DNA of 59,029 nucleotides from an uncultured beta proteobacterium (GCA_903889595.1 CAISYI010000203.1:1-59029), one strand, 5' to 3'; counted from the stretch's first letter, positions 1 to 8,767 are shown. Notes: a model not told the origin generated them from the sequence alone. Made by a program: numbers and translations.

Positions 1-1
1 A

Positions 2-1669
2 GCAGGTTTAGCCCTTGCCAGAAAATGGCGTCCTCGCGACTTTAGCACCTTGGTTGGTCAAGACCATGTGGTCAAAGCCTTGACGCATGCTTTAGATCAA
101 AATAGGCTCCATCACGCATGGTTATTTACCGGCACTCGAGGAGTAGGTAAAACTACTATTTCAAGGATTTTGGCTAAATCATTAAATTGTGTTGGTACAG
201 CAGATCACCCAGTGATTGCTCCGACCTCTAAACCTTGCGGAACTTGCTATGTTTGTCAAGAAATTGATGCCGGAAGATTTGTTGATTATGTAGAGATGGA
301 CGCTGCAAGTAATCGTGGAGTTGATGATATGGCAGCGTTATTGGAAAGATCGATTTACGGTCCAACGAGTGGGCGTTATAAAGTGTTCATGATTGACGAA
401 GTTCATATGCTGACTAATCATGCTTTTAATTCGATGTTAAAGACCTTAGAAGAGCCACCGCCTCATCTTAAGTTTATCTTGGCAACCACGGATCCGCAAA
501 AAATTCCGGTAACAGTTCTCTCCCGTTGTTTGCAATTTAATTTGAAGCAAATGCCATCCCCAATTATTGTTCAGCATTTACAAAGTATTTTAGAAAAAGA
601 AGAAATTAATGCTGAAGAAAAGGCTCTTCGAATCATTGCAAAATCTGCTAGAGGATCGATGCGAGATGCTTTGTCTTTAACTGATCAGGCTATTGCCTAT
701 ACTTCTGGAAGCATTACCGAAGAATTAGTTCGCAATATGCTCGGCTCTTTAGACGATGCCTATTTAATTAGAATATTAGACGCCTTAGCCGCTAATAATG
801 GCCAAGAGTTGGTTGACATCTCTAGAGAGATGGCAATCATGAGTATGTCATTTTCTGTAGCTTTACAAGATCTGGCGTCTCTCTTGCAAAAAGTTGCAAT
901 GGCACAATTAATTCCAAACTCCATACTTCAAGAGTGGCCAGAGGCAGAAGCTGTTCAAAAAATGGCAACCACTTTTACAAAAGAAGAGGTACAACTTCTT
1001 TATCAAATTGCTATAACTAGCCGAGCCGATTTGCAAATGGCACCAGAAGAAGAGGTCGGTTTTTTAATGGCTCTCTTGCGTATGTTAGCTTTTAAAGTGG
1101 ATGATGGATTAACTAATTCAGCGCCAACTCAGGGGGCAAGGATACCAACTCCAAAGCTTCAAGAGCCAAGTAAGCCAAGCAAAGTAGAACCCTTAAGCCC
1201 TGAGCCTCAAAAAAAAACTCTAGTTGAATCTACTATTGTTAAAGATCCTAGTCCCGCTACTAACAAGAGTATTGCGGACCCAACTGAATGGCAAAATTTA
1301 GTTAAAAAACTGCCACTAAAAGGCTTGGTGGGCCAGTTCGCATTGCAAACAGCCCTAAAGTCTTGGAATGAACAGCCGGACTCCATCAATTTGCACTTAA
1401 CTAGTGAGTTGCCTCAACTTGCAACGACATTTTCAATCGAAAAGTTAACTGAAGCGCTTGAACATCATTTCAAGCGACCAGTCAGAATGAAGGTAGATGT
1501 GGGGGTATCAGAGCATACCGTTGCAAAATTGGAAGCCAAAGTACAGGCTAGCGAGCAATTAGTTGTTGAAGCATCTTTGACGAAAGATCCTTATTTACAA
1601 GATTTACAAAATATTATTGGCGTAAAAGTAATTGAAGGTTCCATAAGGCCTTTAAAAGATAACAAGTAA
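2..1669 (+). CDS. dnaX: DNA polymerase III subunits tau/gamma (5' end outside window)
   Basis: Clamp-loader ATPase of the replicative DNA polymerase. The reading frame is open from base 2, and the residues before the first in-frame start-like codon (TTG at 50) read ALARKWRPRDF, the conserved DnaX N-terminus, so the true start lies just before the window. Visible are the Walker A GTRGVGKTT (about residues 44-52 counted from base 2), the four-cysteine zinc module (CGTCYVC plus an earlier Cys), Walker B MIDEVHML and the sensor SRC motif. About 555 residues are visible; the C-terminal third corresponds to the tau-specific part that binds the polymerase and helicase. A nine-A run at 1209-1217, with stops in both other frames just after it, could produce a short gamma form of a little over 400 residues. 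ybaB and recR follow, the usual dnaX-ybaB-recR order. Confidence 0.97.
   Translation, partial: AGLALARKWRPRDFSTLVGQDHVVKALTHALDQNRLHHAWLFTGTRGVGKTTISRILAKSLNCVGTADHPVIAPTSKPCGTCYVCQEIDAGRFVDYVEMDAASNRGVDDMAALLERSIYGPTSGRYKVFMIDEVHMLTNHAFNSMLKTLEEPPPHLKFILATTDPQKIPVTVLSRCLQFNLKQMPSPIIVQHLQSILEKEEINAEEKALRIIAKSARGSMRDALSLTDQAIAYTSGSITEELVRNMLGSLDDAYLIRILDALAANNGQELVDISREMAIMSMSFSVALQDLASLLQKVAMAQLIPNSILQEWPEAEAVQKMATTFTKEEVQLLYQIAITSRADLQMAPEEEVGFLMALLRMLAFKVDDGLTNSAPTQGARIPTPKLQEPSKPSKVEPLSPEPQKKTLVESTIVKDPSPATNKSIADPTEWQNLVKKLPLKGLVGQFALQTALKSWNEQPDSINLHLTSELPQLATTFSIEKLTEALEHHFKRPVRMKVDVGVSEHTVAKLEAKVQASEQLVVEASLTKDPYLQDLQNIIGVKVIEGSIRPLKDNK
1209..1217 (+). promoter_or_regulatory. A9 slippery run in dnaX (probable tau/gamma recoding site)
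   Basis: Nine consecutive A bases read in frame as CAA AAA AAA ACT, containing the heptamer A AAA AAA. A -1 ribosomal shift, or one extra A in the mRNA, reads AAC TCT AGT TGA and stops at 1225-1227. The remaining frame reads CTC TAG and stops at 1221-1223. The position, about codon 404 counted from base 2, matches the end of gamma in E. coli (431 residues). Thermus dnaX uses an A9 run with transcriptional slippage; E. coli uses A AAA AAG with ribosomal frameshifting. I saw no clear upstream Shine-Dalgarno stimulator, which favours transcriptional slippage. Function is inferred. Confidence 0.6.
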
Positions 1670-1701
1670 AATTTCAAAACAATTAATTGAGGGAAATAGT
1701 G

Positions 1702-2025
1702 ATGATGAAAGGTCAAATTGCGGGTTTAATGAAACAAGCTCAGCAAATGCAAGAAAAAATGAAAAAAGCTCAGGAAGAGTTGAGTGCTTTGGAAATTGTT
1801 GGACAAGCCGCAGGTGGATTAGTTAAGGTTACTTTGTCTGGTAAACATTTAGTGAAGCGCGTGGAAATTGATCCTAGTGCGATGGATGATCGCGAAATGT
1901 TAGAGGACTTATTAGTTACAGCTTTAACTGATGCGCATAAACATGTTGAGTTAGCAGCTGAATCTAGAATGTCAGGCGCTACTGCTGGGATGCCAATGCC
2001 CCCTGGTTTTAAACTACCATTTTGA
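1702..2025 (+). CDS. ybaB: YbaB/EbfC family nucleoid-associated protein
   Basis: Small DNA-binding protein that coats or bridges DNA and is nearly always encoded between dnaX and recR. The product begins MMKGQIAGLMKQAQQMQ, the usual family start, with an N-terminal helix rich in M, Q and K, and ends with the typical GMPMPPGFKLPF tail. The length of 107 residues is normal. I chose ATG 1702 because GAGGG sits at about 1690-1694; a longer frame from TTG 1687 adds five non-conserved residues. Its stop is followed directly by the recR start region, so the two are probably translationally coupled. Confidence 0.93.
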   Translation: MMKGQIAGLMKQAQQMQEKMKKAQEELSALEIVGQAAGGLVKVTLSGKHLVKRVEIDPSAMDDREMLEDLLVTALTDAHKHVELAAESRMSGATAGMPMPPGFKLPF

Positions 2026-2034
2026 TTGATTGGG

Positions 2035-2676
2035 ATGAATAAAAAATTTCAGGAAGAAGTTCAGCAAGATGCTCTAGGGAGGCTTATTTCGGCTCTCAAA
2101 GTTCTGCCTGGAATTGGCCCAAAATCTGCTCAGCGCATGGCCTACTACTTATTACAACATGATAGAGCTGGAGCGCAAATTTTAGGGGAATCACTGCAGT
2201 TTGCAGTTGATCATATTGGGCATTGTCGGATGTGTAACTCTTTCTCAGAACTTGAGTTATGTAAGACCTGTTCTGATGATCGACGAGATTCTAAAATCTT
2301 GTGCATTGTGGAAACCCCCTCAGACCAATTAATGGTAGAACAAACCCTTTCCTTTAAGGGTCTTTACTATGTTTTAATGGGGCGACTTTCTCCAATGGAA
2401 GGTCAGGGGCCTAAGGAACTTGGCTTTGATGTGCTAATGAATAGAATTTTTTTAACACCTTTTGATGGGCGCGATCCTGTATCAGAGGTAATTCTTGCTA
2501 CAAACTTTACCAGTGAAGGTGAGGCTACAGCCCACTACCTCGGTGAAGTTTTAAAAGCAAAAGGAATTGCAATTTCCCGTATTGCTAGAGGTATTCCGGT
2601 TGGGGGAGAGCTTGAATATGTTGATGCAGGCACTCTTGCTAGAGCAATGATGGATCGAAGACCTTTGGGAAGCTAG
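2035..2676 (+). CDS. recR: Recombination mediator protein RecR
   Basis: RecR works with RecO (and RecF) to load RecA onto SSB-coated single-stranded DNA. Visible are the N-terminal helix-hairpin-helix ([17 protein letters not shown]), a four-cysteine zinc finger at about residues 64-80 (HCRMC ... LCKTC), and a Toprim domain with CIVETPSD and [14 protein letters not shown]. The C-terminus has the family signature [19 protein letters not shown] 2035 gives 213 residues, slightly longer than the usual ~200; TTG 2026, touching the ybaB stop, is an alternative start. Last gene of the dnaX-ybaB-recR run. Confidence 0.95.
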   Translation: MNKKFQEEVQQDALGRLISALKVLPGIGPKSAQRMAYYLLQHDRAGAQILGESLQFAVDHIGHCRMCNSFSELELCKTCSDDRRDSKILCIVETPSDQLMVEQTLSFKGLYYVLMGRLSPMEGQGPKELGFDVLMNRIFLTPFDGRDPVSEVILATNFTSEGEATAHYLGEVLKAKGIAISRIARGIPVGGELEYVDAGTLARAMMDRRPLGS

Positions 2677-2697
2677 ATTCCTGATTTTAGTTTTATC

Positions 2698-4116
2698 TTA
2701 AAAATTTACCCGACCTCTAAAACTGAAAATATTCACTGGACCTCTATCTTGATTAAATGCAGGATTGACAACATATTGATATCCGCCGCCAAGTGCAAGA
2801 TTTTTGTTGATGATCATGTTGTAGAAGATTTCTGAAATTCGCTCTGTACCATAATTCATCACGCTGCCGGGTGGTTGATTGGGTCCTAAGGGTCCATCAC
2901 CAATCAGGGGTCCTAAGCCACCATTTCCAAAGTAGTTTCTTGCATCACTCGTTAATCCATTCACAATTTGAACGATTCCGAGAGTATCTTGGTGCCGGTT
3001 CCAGTAATTTCCTTTGATTGAAAGACCAAGAACAAAAGATTGATTTACATCAGTAAAATCAAAAGTTTCTTTTGACCCATCGTTAAAACTTGCTTTCGCA
3101 AATAAGCCAAGGGTGGGGGTGATTTCTTGTTCAAAATTTATTGCCATTCCCATTCGGTTAGTGAAGCTCCTTACTAATGCGGTATCTGGACTACTGCCAT
3201 TTTGGTTGGCTAGTCTTACTGCGTCATTATAAGAACCCATATTGGCGTGGGACAAAAATCCGAGTACTTTAAATTTTCCTGGACGACCATCTATTTCATG
3301 ACGTTCCTCAAACTCCTGAATCAATTGATATTGCTTAAAACTTAAATCAATATTCGAGTAATTGGGAAAAGTAGACATTAGGAAGAAGCCAGAGCGTGAA
3401 GTCCACCAGTCCTGATTCCATTCAACCGCTAAACCATTCGTGAATCCCCAAGCATCAGCAGCATAGTCAAAAGCGCCATTTTCCACAGCTGTCCAATTTA
3501 AAAAATCAGTCCGTGGATCGTGAGCATACCTATTCGTGTCAAAAATATCAACAACAGAAAATTTACCTAGGGTTATAACCACATTGTTTTCTGTGGTCCT
3601 AGTTTGGATTTGATTAGGGCCATCCTCAATCTCAACGGGAGTACCACCCAGATCAATCGTTTGTCGAAGAAAAGCGCGGGGAAGTCGGAAATAGGGATCT
3701 TGAGAGCCCACTTTATATGCTTCTCCACTAGAAAATCCGCCTAACCCTAGGGTATTACTAAAACCAAAACCTTGATCAATTTCGGGGTTTAAGTAAAACT
3801 CTGCACCACTCCACAATTTTCGACCTATATAAAGGGTAAAGTCACTGGTTTGGGCGCTAATACTCGAAGGCTCTAAACTGTTTTGTCCCGTATATGGTGC
3901 TCTAAAAGCCGGATGCCACTGGTTCACGTAAGTGGCTTGACCATGAAAACTCCAATTGCTACCTTCTTCTAGGGGGCTTAAATCGCTATTCGTGATGACC
4001 TGTGTCATCGGTTTTAAATTATCTTTTGGAGTTTGAGCTATTGCAGTCGATAAATGTAATAGACAAATAATTAATCCTAAATTGACACAAAAATAACTTT
4101 TGAAAGGGTTTTTCAT
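2698..4116 (-). CDS. OprB-family carbohydrate-type porin, outer membrane
   Basis: Predicted outer-membrane beta-barrel of 472 residues. A signal peptide is visible (positively charged start, hydrophobic core, cut near AIAQ-TP). The mature part is rich in aromatic/glycine beta-strand patterns (FTLYIGRKLWSGAEFYLNPE, LTLGKFSVVDIFD-like stretch) and ends in F (FSFRGRVNF), the C-terminal aromatic expected for BAM-dependent assembly. The pattern fits the OprB (PF04966) group, but the substrate cannot be read from sequence. The start is ATG at 4116; a TTG just upstream also fits and no Shine-Dalgarno is evident. It is divergent from the PstS-like gene and convergent with recR. Confidence 0.8.
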   Translation of the reverse strand: MKNPFKSYFCVNLGLIICLLHLSTAIAQTPKDNLKPMTQVITNSDLSPLEEGSNWSFHGQATYVNQWHPAFRAPYTGQNSLEPSSISAQTSDFTLYIGRKLWSGAEFYLNPEIDQGFGFSNTLGLGGFSSGEAYKVGSQDPYFRLPRAFLRQTIDLGGTPVEIEDGPNQIQTRTTENNVVITLGKFSVVDIFDTNRYAHDPRTDFLNWTAVENGAFDYAADAWGFTNGLAVEWNQDWWTSRSGFFLMSTFPNYSNIDLSFKQYQLIQEFEERHEIDGRPGKFKVLGFLSHANMGSYNDAVRLANQNGSSPDTALVRSFTNRMGMAINFEQEITPTLGLFAKASFNDGSKETFDFTDVNQSFVLGLSIKGNYWNRHQDTLGIVQIVNGLTSDARNYFGNGGLGPLIGDGPLGPNQPPGSVMNYGTERISEIFYNMIINKNLALGGGYQYVVNPAFNQDRGPVNIFSFRGRVNF

Positions 4117-4163
4117 CAAGACGAATGGTTAACAAAATCAACGATTAAATAGGAATAAAAAAT

Positions 4164-4191
4164 AGTTACCCTCATTAACCGTAGGGAAACT
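4164..4191. promoter_or_regulatory. Interrupted dyad between divergent porin and pstS-like genes
   Basis: AGTTACCCT and AGGGAAACT form 9-base arms with one mismatch around a 10-base spacer, about midway between the two divergent start codons. It could be an operator controlling one or both genes. It does not look like a Pho box (tandem CTGTCAT repeats). A possible -10 TATATT for the plus-strand gene follows near 4211-4216. Function is inferred. Confidence 0.3.
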
Positions 4192-4259
4192 TTACTTTAA
4201 TAGAACTAAGATATATTAATATGGTAGCCATCAAATATTACGATTGTGTTTTTTAACTT

Positions 4260-5279
4260 ATGAAACGTTTACTTTTCCTTGCTTTACTCATGTTTAATAC
4301 TGTTGAAGCTTCAGCTGAGGTTTTAGGGATAGGAGCTACTTTTCCCTTACCTGTGATGAACGCTTGGTTAAATGAATATTCAATTAAAGGAAATCCCACG
4401 GTCGTTTATAAAGGCTTGGGCTCTGGAGAGGGTATTAAAAGGATTACCGCTAATACAATCGAATTTGCAATAACAGACATCCCTTTGACAGAATCTGAAT
4501 TAAATCAAGCTAATTTGTTGCAATTACCCCTTGTTGCTAGCGGTATTTTGCCAGTTATCAATGTCCCAAATTTAAATAAAGTAAGCATTAAAATTTCTGG
4601 ACTAGTTTTAGCCGATATTTTTTTGGGCAAAATTTCAAATTGGAATGACCCACGTATTGTAGAAATAAATCCAGAAATTCAACTTCCAAATCTTGCAATT
4701 AAGGTGATTCATCGGGAGGAAGCATCGGGTACAAGTTTTACCTTTACAAATTATTTATCTAAAGTGAGTCCAGTTTGGGAACAAACTCTAGGTATTGGTT
4801 CTCGAATCATTTGGCCGGTGGGGGTTGGTGTCAGAGGAAATGATGGCATAGCTCAGAAGGTTTCACAGACCCCCGGCGCGATTGGTTATGTTGAATACTC
4901 TAATGCGCAAAAATACGGTTTAGGTATAGTCACACTCAAAAATGCTGACGGTCAGTACGTGTATCCTTCTATAACCACTTTTGAGTCAGCTTTTAAGAAG
5001 GCGATTTGGAGTCGTCCTAACTTTTATCAAATGCTCACAAATCAATCTGGGGAAAATAGTTGGCCCATAATTGGAGTCTCCTATGTACTCTTGCAAAAAA
5101 ATCAAAATAAATCGCTTGATCTTGAAAATACAATTCGCTTTATTGAGTGGATTTATGGTCAAGGAAATGTAAAAGCTTGGGAGAATAGTTATTTATTGGT
5201 GAATCAAGAACCCGTGATTTCGAGGATTAGGTCAGAATTAAATTTGGTTAACCATAATCGCGCGGCTGGAAAAAAGTAA
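4260..5279 (+). CDS. PstS-like periplasmic phosphate-binding protein (orphan)
   Basis: Substrate-binding protein of the PstS family, 339 residues, with a signal peptide (MKRLLFLALLMFNTVEASA). Likely phosphate-contacting elements are present in order: GATFP near the N-terminus, LGSGEGI, the Asp in FAITDIPLTE, the hinge segment FLGKISNWNDPRI, and the Arg/Ser/Gly/Thr cluster HREEASGTSF. No pstC, pstA, pstB or phoU lies nearby, so it must work with a transporter encoded elsewhere or act in sensing or scavenging. It is divergent from a porin, which suggests joint uptake across the outer membrane, but that is inference. The next gene starts one base after its stop. Confidence 0.85.
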   Translation: MKRLLFLALLMFNTVEASAEVLGIGATFPLPVMNAWLNEYSIKGNPTVVYKGLGSGEGIKRITANTIEFAITDIPLTESELNQANLLQLPLVASGILPVINVPNLNKVSIKISGLVLADIFLGKISNWNDPRIVEINPEIQLPNLAIKVIHREEASGTSFTFTNYLSKVSPVWEQTLGIGSRIIWPVGVGVRGNDGIAQKVSQTPGAIGYVEYSNAQKYGLGIVTLKNADGQYVYPSITTFESAFKKAIWSRPNFYQMLTNQSGENSWPIIGVSYVLLQKNQNKSLDLENTIRFIEWIYGQGNVKAWENSYLLVNQEPVISRIRSELNLVNHNRAAGKK

Positions 5280-5280
5280 A

Positions 5281-5688
5281 ATGCATAAATTATTAAAAGT
5301 TCTAATGGTTAGTTTGTTTTCCTTAAGTTATGGTCACGCTATTGCTAGAGGAGCTCCGGTTTCAATGCAAACGTCGAAAGAGTTCAAAAACTTTATCATT
5401 CAAGGTGAGCGCCCAGAAATTGCGGCCTGTATGGCAGCTACAGCAATAACCATTAAAAAATCTAAGCAACTAAAGTCCTTGGATTGGTTAGAAGCCAGTT
5501 CTGAGGCCGCCTTAATGCAAGAAAAAGACATTGGGAATAATTTAGTGAGAAAAATTACCTTAAAAGCAAAAGGGATTATCAACACCTCCTCATTTTTGGA
5601 TACTCTTGTTGATATTCAAATTGAGTGTGAGCAAGTCAATCAAGGTGATCCTATGGTTAGGATTACTCTAAGTCAAAAAGATAATTAA
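5281..5688 (+). CDS. Small exported protein of unknown function
   Basis: 135 residues that I do not recognise. A signal peptide is likely (MHKLLKVLMVSLFSLSYGHAIA, cut before RGAP). The mature part has two cysteines (IAACMAATA and QIECEQV) that could form a disulfide in the periplasm, and a lysine-rich middle. It starts one base after the stop of the PstS-like gene and is almost certainly co-transcribed with it. The short mature beta-rich pattern recalls small periplasmic proteins of Burkholderiales, but I assign no function. Confidence 0.75.
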   Translation: MHKLLKVLMVSLFSLSYGHAIARGAPVSMQTSKEFKNFIIQGERPEIAACMAATAITIKKSKQLKSLDWLEASSEAALMQEKDIGNNLVRKITLKAKGIINTSSFLDTLVDIQIECEQVNQGDPMVRITLSQKDN

Positions 5689-5735
5689 TTTTTCTTACAA
5701 ATTTCCAACGAACTAAAAAAAATATCTTAATTTTT

Positions 5736-5764
5736 TTTATAAAAAGGCAACTTTAGTTGATAAT
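5736..5764 (+). promoter_or_regulatory. Candidate surE promoter giving a leaderless mRNA
   Basis: The -10 hexamer GATAAT at 5759-5764 ends six bases before the surE ATG at 5771, so the start of transcription would fall on the ATG. A TTTATA hexamer at 5736-5741 gives a weak -35 with a 17-base spacer. No Shine-Dalgarno lies before the ATG. Confidence 0.5.
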
Positions 5765-5770
5765 ATAACT

Positions 5771-6547
5771 ATGCACTTACTAGTTTCGAATGATGATGGA
5801 TATTTAGCTCCGGGGCTTCTTGCTCTTGTCAAGGCAATGCGCTCTCTTGGAAAAGTGACAGTCATTGCGCCTGAGCAGAATCATAGTGGCGCTTCCAATT
5901 CACTGACACTTTCGAGACCCTTAACGGTTCATCGTGTGGCAGGCGGTGATCGTGATGGATTTATATTTGTTAATGGCACACCAACTGATTGTGTTCATAT
6001 AGCCTTGACAGGATTTTTGCCAGAAAAGCCCGACTTCGTTATTTCTGGTATCAATCAGGGTGAAAATATGGGTGAAGACGTTTTATATTCAGGTACAGTT
6101 GCTGCGGCAATTGAAGGAGTAATGTTTGGCGTTCCTGGTATTGCGTTTTCTCAAATTGATCGTGGCTGGGCTAAAATTGAAGATGCTGCTAAAGTTGCTC
6201 ACGATATCGTGGCACATGCAATTCAGTCGGGTTTAAAAAACGAACATACTCAACATGCCCCTTTATTAAATGTGAATCTTCCTAATTTGTCCTATGAACA
6301 ATTTAAGGGGTGGAGAGTGACAAAATTAGGTAATCGCCATCCTTCCCAGCCAGTTATTGAGCAAAACAGCCCGCGGGGCGATAAGATTTATTGGATTGGT
6401 GCAGCTGGTGAAGCGAAAGATGCTTCAGATGGCACCGATTTTCATGCAATTAATCAAGGTTATGTTTCAATCACACCACTGCAGCTCAATTTGTCTGATG
6501 AAGAAAGACGTTTGAAGATGATGCAATCTACTTGGAATCAAGGCTAG
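5771..6547 (+). CDS. surE: 5'/3'-nucleotidase (survival protein) SurE
   Basis: Metal-dependent phosphatase that dephosphorylates nucleoside 5'- and 3'-monophosphates in the cytoplasm. The N-terminus [15 protein letters not shown] carries the metal-binding Asp pair; the catalytic loop [15 protein letters not shown] and the conserved VNGTPTDCV and [22 protein letters not shown] segments follow. 258 residues, the usual length. First gene of a surE-pcm-nlpD series typical of proteobacterial stationary-phase loci. The start codon has no ribosome-binding site but has a -10 element directly before it. Confidence 0.96.
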   Translation: MHLLVSNDDGYLAPGLLALVKAMRSLGKVTVIAPEQNHSGASNSLTLSRPLTVHRVAGGDRDGFIFVNGTPTDCVHIALTGFLPEKPDFVISGINQGENMGEDVLYSGTVAAAIEGVMFGVPGIAFSQIDRGWAKIEDAAKVAHDIVAHAIQSGLKNEHTQHAPLLNVNLPNLSYEQFKGWRVTKLGNRHPSQPVIEQNSPRGDKIYWIGAAGEAKDASDGTDFHAINQGYVSITPLQLNLSDEERRLKMMQSTWNQG

Positions 6548-6552
6548 AGACT

Positions 6553-7212
6553 GTGGTGAAACAAGACGGGACTCATTTAGATGCTGCGAGGCGCTCAATG
6601 GCGCAAAGGCTTGCAATGTCTGGAATTACCCATCATGAAGTTTTACAAGCGATGGCAACTGTCCCTAGGCACGTCTTTGTTGAGCCAGCATTGGAAGGCC
6701 AAGCCTATGAAGACTCATCCTTGCCAATTGGTCGGGAACAAACCATATCAAAACCATCAGTTGTTGCAAAGATGATTCAAGCACTTATGCAAAAACAAAC
6801 GAAAATGGGACGTGTATTAGAGATTGGTACCGGTTGTGGATATCAAGCTGCCGTTCTTAGTTTGTTATCCGATGAAGTCTATTCCGTAGAGAGAATTCGT
6901 TCCCTCCATGAGAATGCCAGAGCGAATTTGCGACCTTTCAGGATTTCAAATTTAAGATTAATTTTTGATGATGGTAATAAAGGTATTCCTCAGGCGGCAC
7001 CTTTTGATAGCATTATCCTTGCCGCGGCTGGTTTGGGGATTCCAGATCCACTGCTTGAGCAATTGGCGATTGGCGGAAAATTGATAGCACCAGTTGCAAA
7101 GGGTGATAACCAACAACAATTACTTTTAGTCGAAAGACTAAGTTCCATGCGTTATCAAAGAACGACGATGGATGAAGTATTTTTTGTGCCGTTACAAACA
7201 GGAACAATCTAA
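6553..7212 (+). CDS. pcm: Protein-L-isoaspartate O-methyltransferase
   Basis: Uses S-adenosylmethionine to methylate isoaspartyl residues in damaged proteins and so starts their repair. Visible are the catalytic-region motif SLPIGREQTISKP, the SAM-binding motif VLEIGTGCGYQAAVLS and the acidic post-I region YSVERI. I chose GTG at 6553 because AAGG lies at 6540-6543; a frame from TTG 6532 would overlap surE by 16 bases. About 219 residues, within the family's range. Directly followed by nlpD (two bases after the stop). Confidence 0.94.
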   Translation: MVKQDGTHLDAARRSMAQRLAMSGITHHEVLQAMATVPRHVFVEPALEGQAYEDSSLPIGREQTISKPSVVAKMIQALMQKQTKMGRVLEIGTGCGYQAAVLSLLSDEVYSVERIRSLHENARANLRPFRISNLRLIFDDGNKGIPQAAPFDSIILAAAGLGIPDPLLEQLAIGGKLIAPVAKGDNQQQLLLVERLSSMRYQRTTMDEVFFVPLQTGTI

Positions 7213-7214
7213 GT

Positions 7215-7934
7215 ATGTATAGAAATAATCTTCTTTTACAACAACCTAGAAGTAAAACTTTTTTTTCTAATATTGTTTTTTCAAGAGCATTGTTGCTATT
7301 AGCAACGGGGCTAATACTTATTTACTTAATTGGCTGTTCTGCGAGTAAACCGGCTCCCATTTTAGATAGAACAACTAGTTCAAGTTCAAGCTCAAACCCA
7401 AGTAATGCTAATGCAACTTTAGTCAATCCAAACCCAAGTGTAAAAGTTACTCCCATTGCTGCACCTAAGCCGATGACTCAAAAGAATAATCCCCGGGAAG
7501 CTGTGAAACCTGAGTCGAAAAATGAGCCTAAACCTGATACTTCTAAGCCCGCAACGATAACGGACAGTGGTTTTAAATTATTAAAACCTACTAATTCACC
7601 AGTCATTACTCCATTTAATGAAGTTTCGAATAAAGGTGTAGAGTTTTCTGGAAAATTGGGTGATCCAATTTTGGCTGCTGCGGATGGTAAGGTTATTTAC
7701 TCAGGTAGCAATCTTCGCACCTACGGAAATTTAATTATTTTGAACCATAACAATAGTTTCGTTACAGTCTATGCAAATAATAAAACTTTACTCGTCAAAG
7801 AGGGCGATACAGTTAAGCGTGGTCAAAAAATTGCTGAAATGGGTAATTCTGAATCTGATAAGGTCAAGCTACATTTTGAGTTACGTAAAAATAGTAAACC
7901 CATAGACCCTAGTAGTTATTTTGTTGAAAATTAA
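7215..7934 (+). CDS. nlpD: NlpD-type lipoprotein with degenerate M23 (LytM) domain, no LysM
   Basis: 239 residues. After a charged N-terminus and hydrophobic segment comes a lipobox LIGC, so it is probably a lipoprotein. A long Ser/Asn/Pro/Lys-rich linker (about residues 45-115) occupies the place where NlpD usually has a LysM peptidoglycan-binding domain; I see no LysM motif. The C-terminal LytM fold is clear (GDPILAAADGKVIYSG, YGNLIILNHNN, LHFELRKNSKPIDP), but the metal-binding His/Asp set of active M23 peptidases is missing, as in E. coli NlpD, which activates the amidase AmiC instead of cutting peptidoglycan. rpoS, the usual next gene, is absent here. Confidence 0.87.
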   Translation: MYRNNLLLQQPRSKTFFSNIVFSRALLLLATGLILIYLIGCSASKPAPILDRTTSSSSSSNPSNANATLVNPNPSVKVTPIAAPKPMTQKNNPREAVKPESKNEPKPDTSKPATITDSGFKLLKPTNSPVITPFNEVSNKGVEFSGKLGDPILAAADGKVIYSGSNLRTYGNLIILNHNNSFVTVYANNKTLLVKEGDTVKRGQKIAEMGNSESDKVKLHFELRKNSKPIDPSSYFVEN

Positions 7935-7942
7935 CTTCAACG

Positions 7943-8767
7943 ATGAAAACGATCCTTGTTTTTGATATAGAAACAATTCCAGATGCTTCTGGTCTTCGTC
8001 GTCTTGGAAATTATGATGCGCATTTATCAGATCAACAAGTTGTTGAAGTTGCAAAGCAAGAAAGACTTGAGAAAGGGCAAAATGATTTCTTCCCTCTTTA
8101 TTTACAGAAAATAGTGGCGATTTCTTGCGTTATTCGTAGAACCATTAAAGATGGAATTCCTCAATTTAAGGTCGGTACGATTGGAAAAATTGATAGCACT
8201 GAGGGTGAAATTATTCAGGAGTTTTATCAACTAATTGACCGGTATACGCCTCAACTTGTGTCGTGGAATGGGTCTGGATTTGATTTACCCGTTTTAAATT
8301 ACAGAGCCTTAGTTAATCAAGTAACAGCTTCTAGGTTTTGGGAAATGGGCGAGAGTCAAGATTATGATTCTAAAGAGTTTAAATACAATAACTATATAGC
8401 TAGGTATCATCTCCGTCATTTAGATTTGATGGATCTTTTGGCTTTTTACCAATCAAAAGCGAATGCTCCACTAGATTCACTAGCAAAACTTTGTGGCTTT
8501 CCTGGCAAGATGGGGATGGACGGTTCGCAAGTTTGGCCAGCCTATTTAGATGGCAAACTCCCTGAGATACGCCGTTACTGTGAAACCGATGTGGCAAATA
8601 CCTATTTAATGTATTGTCGATTTCAACTCTTAAGAGGGGCTTTTTCGAAAGAAGAGTATCTTTTAGAGCTTGAATTTGTGAAGAAAAATTTACTTCAAGA
8701 GGCTAGCAACCCAGATGGTAGCCATTGGCAGGAATATTTATCTGGTTTCACGAATGCTCTATCTTGA
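7943..8767 (+). CDS. Predicted 3'-5' exonuclease, DNA polymerase B exonuclease-like
   Basis: 274 residues of the stand-alone PolB-type exonuclease family (PF10108-like). The three exonuclease motifs are in order: VFDIETIP (Exo I) at the N-terminus, SWNGSGFDLPVL (Exo II) near residue 110, and RRYCETDVANTY (Exo III, YxxxD) near residue 215. All predicted metal-binding acidic residues are present, so the enzyme should be active. Its natural substrate is not established. It sits where rpoS would be expected after nlpD in related bacteria and overlaps the start of rlmD. Confidence 0.88.
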   Translation: MKTILVFDIETIPDASGLRRLGNYDAHLSDQQVVEVAKQERLEKGQNDFFPLYLQKIVAISCVIRRTIKDGIPQFKVGTIGKIDSTEGEIIQEFYQLIDRYTPQLVSWNGSGFDLPVLNYRALVNQVTASRFWEMGESQDYDSKEFKYNNYIARYHLRHLDLMDLLAFYQSKANAPLDSLAKLCGFPGKMGMDGSQVWPAYLDGKLPEIRRYCETDVANTYLMYCRFQLLRGAFSKEEYLLELEFVKKNLLQEASNPDGSHWQEYLSGFTNALS

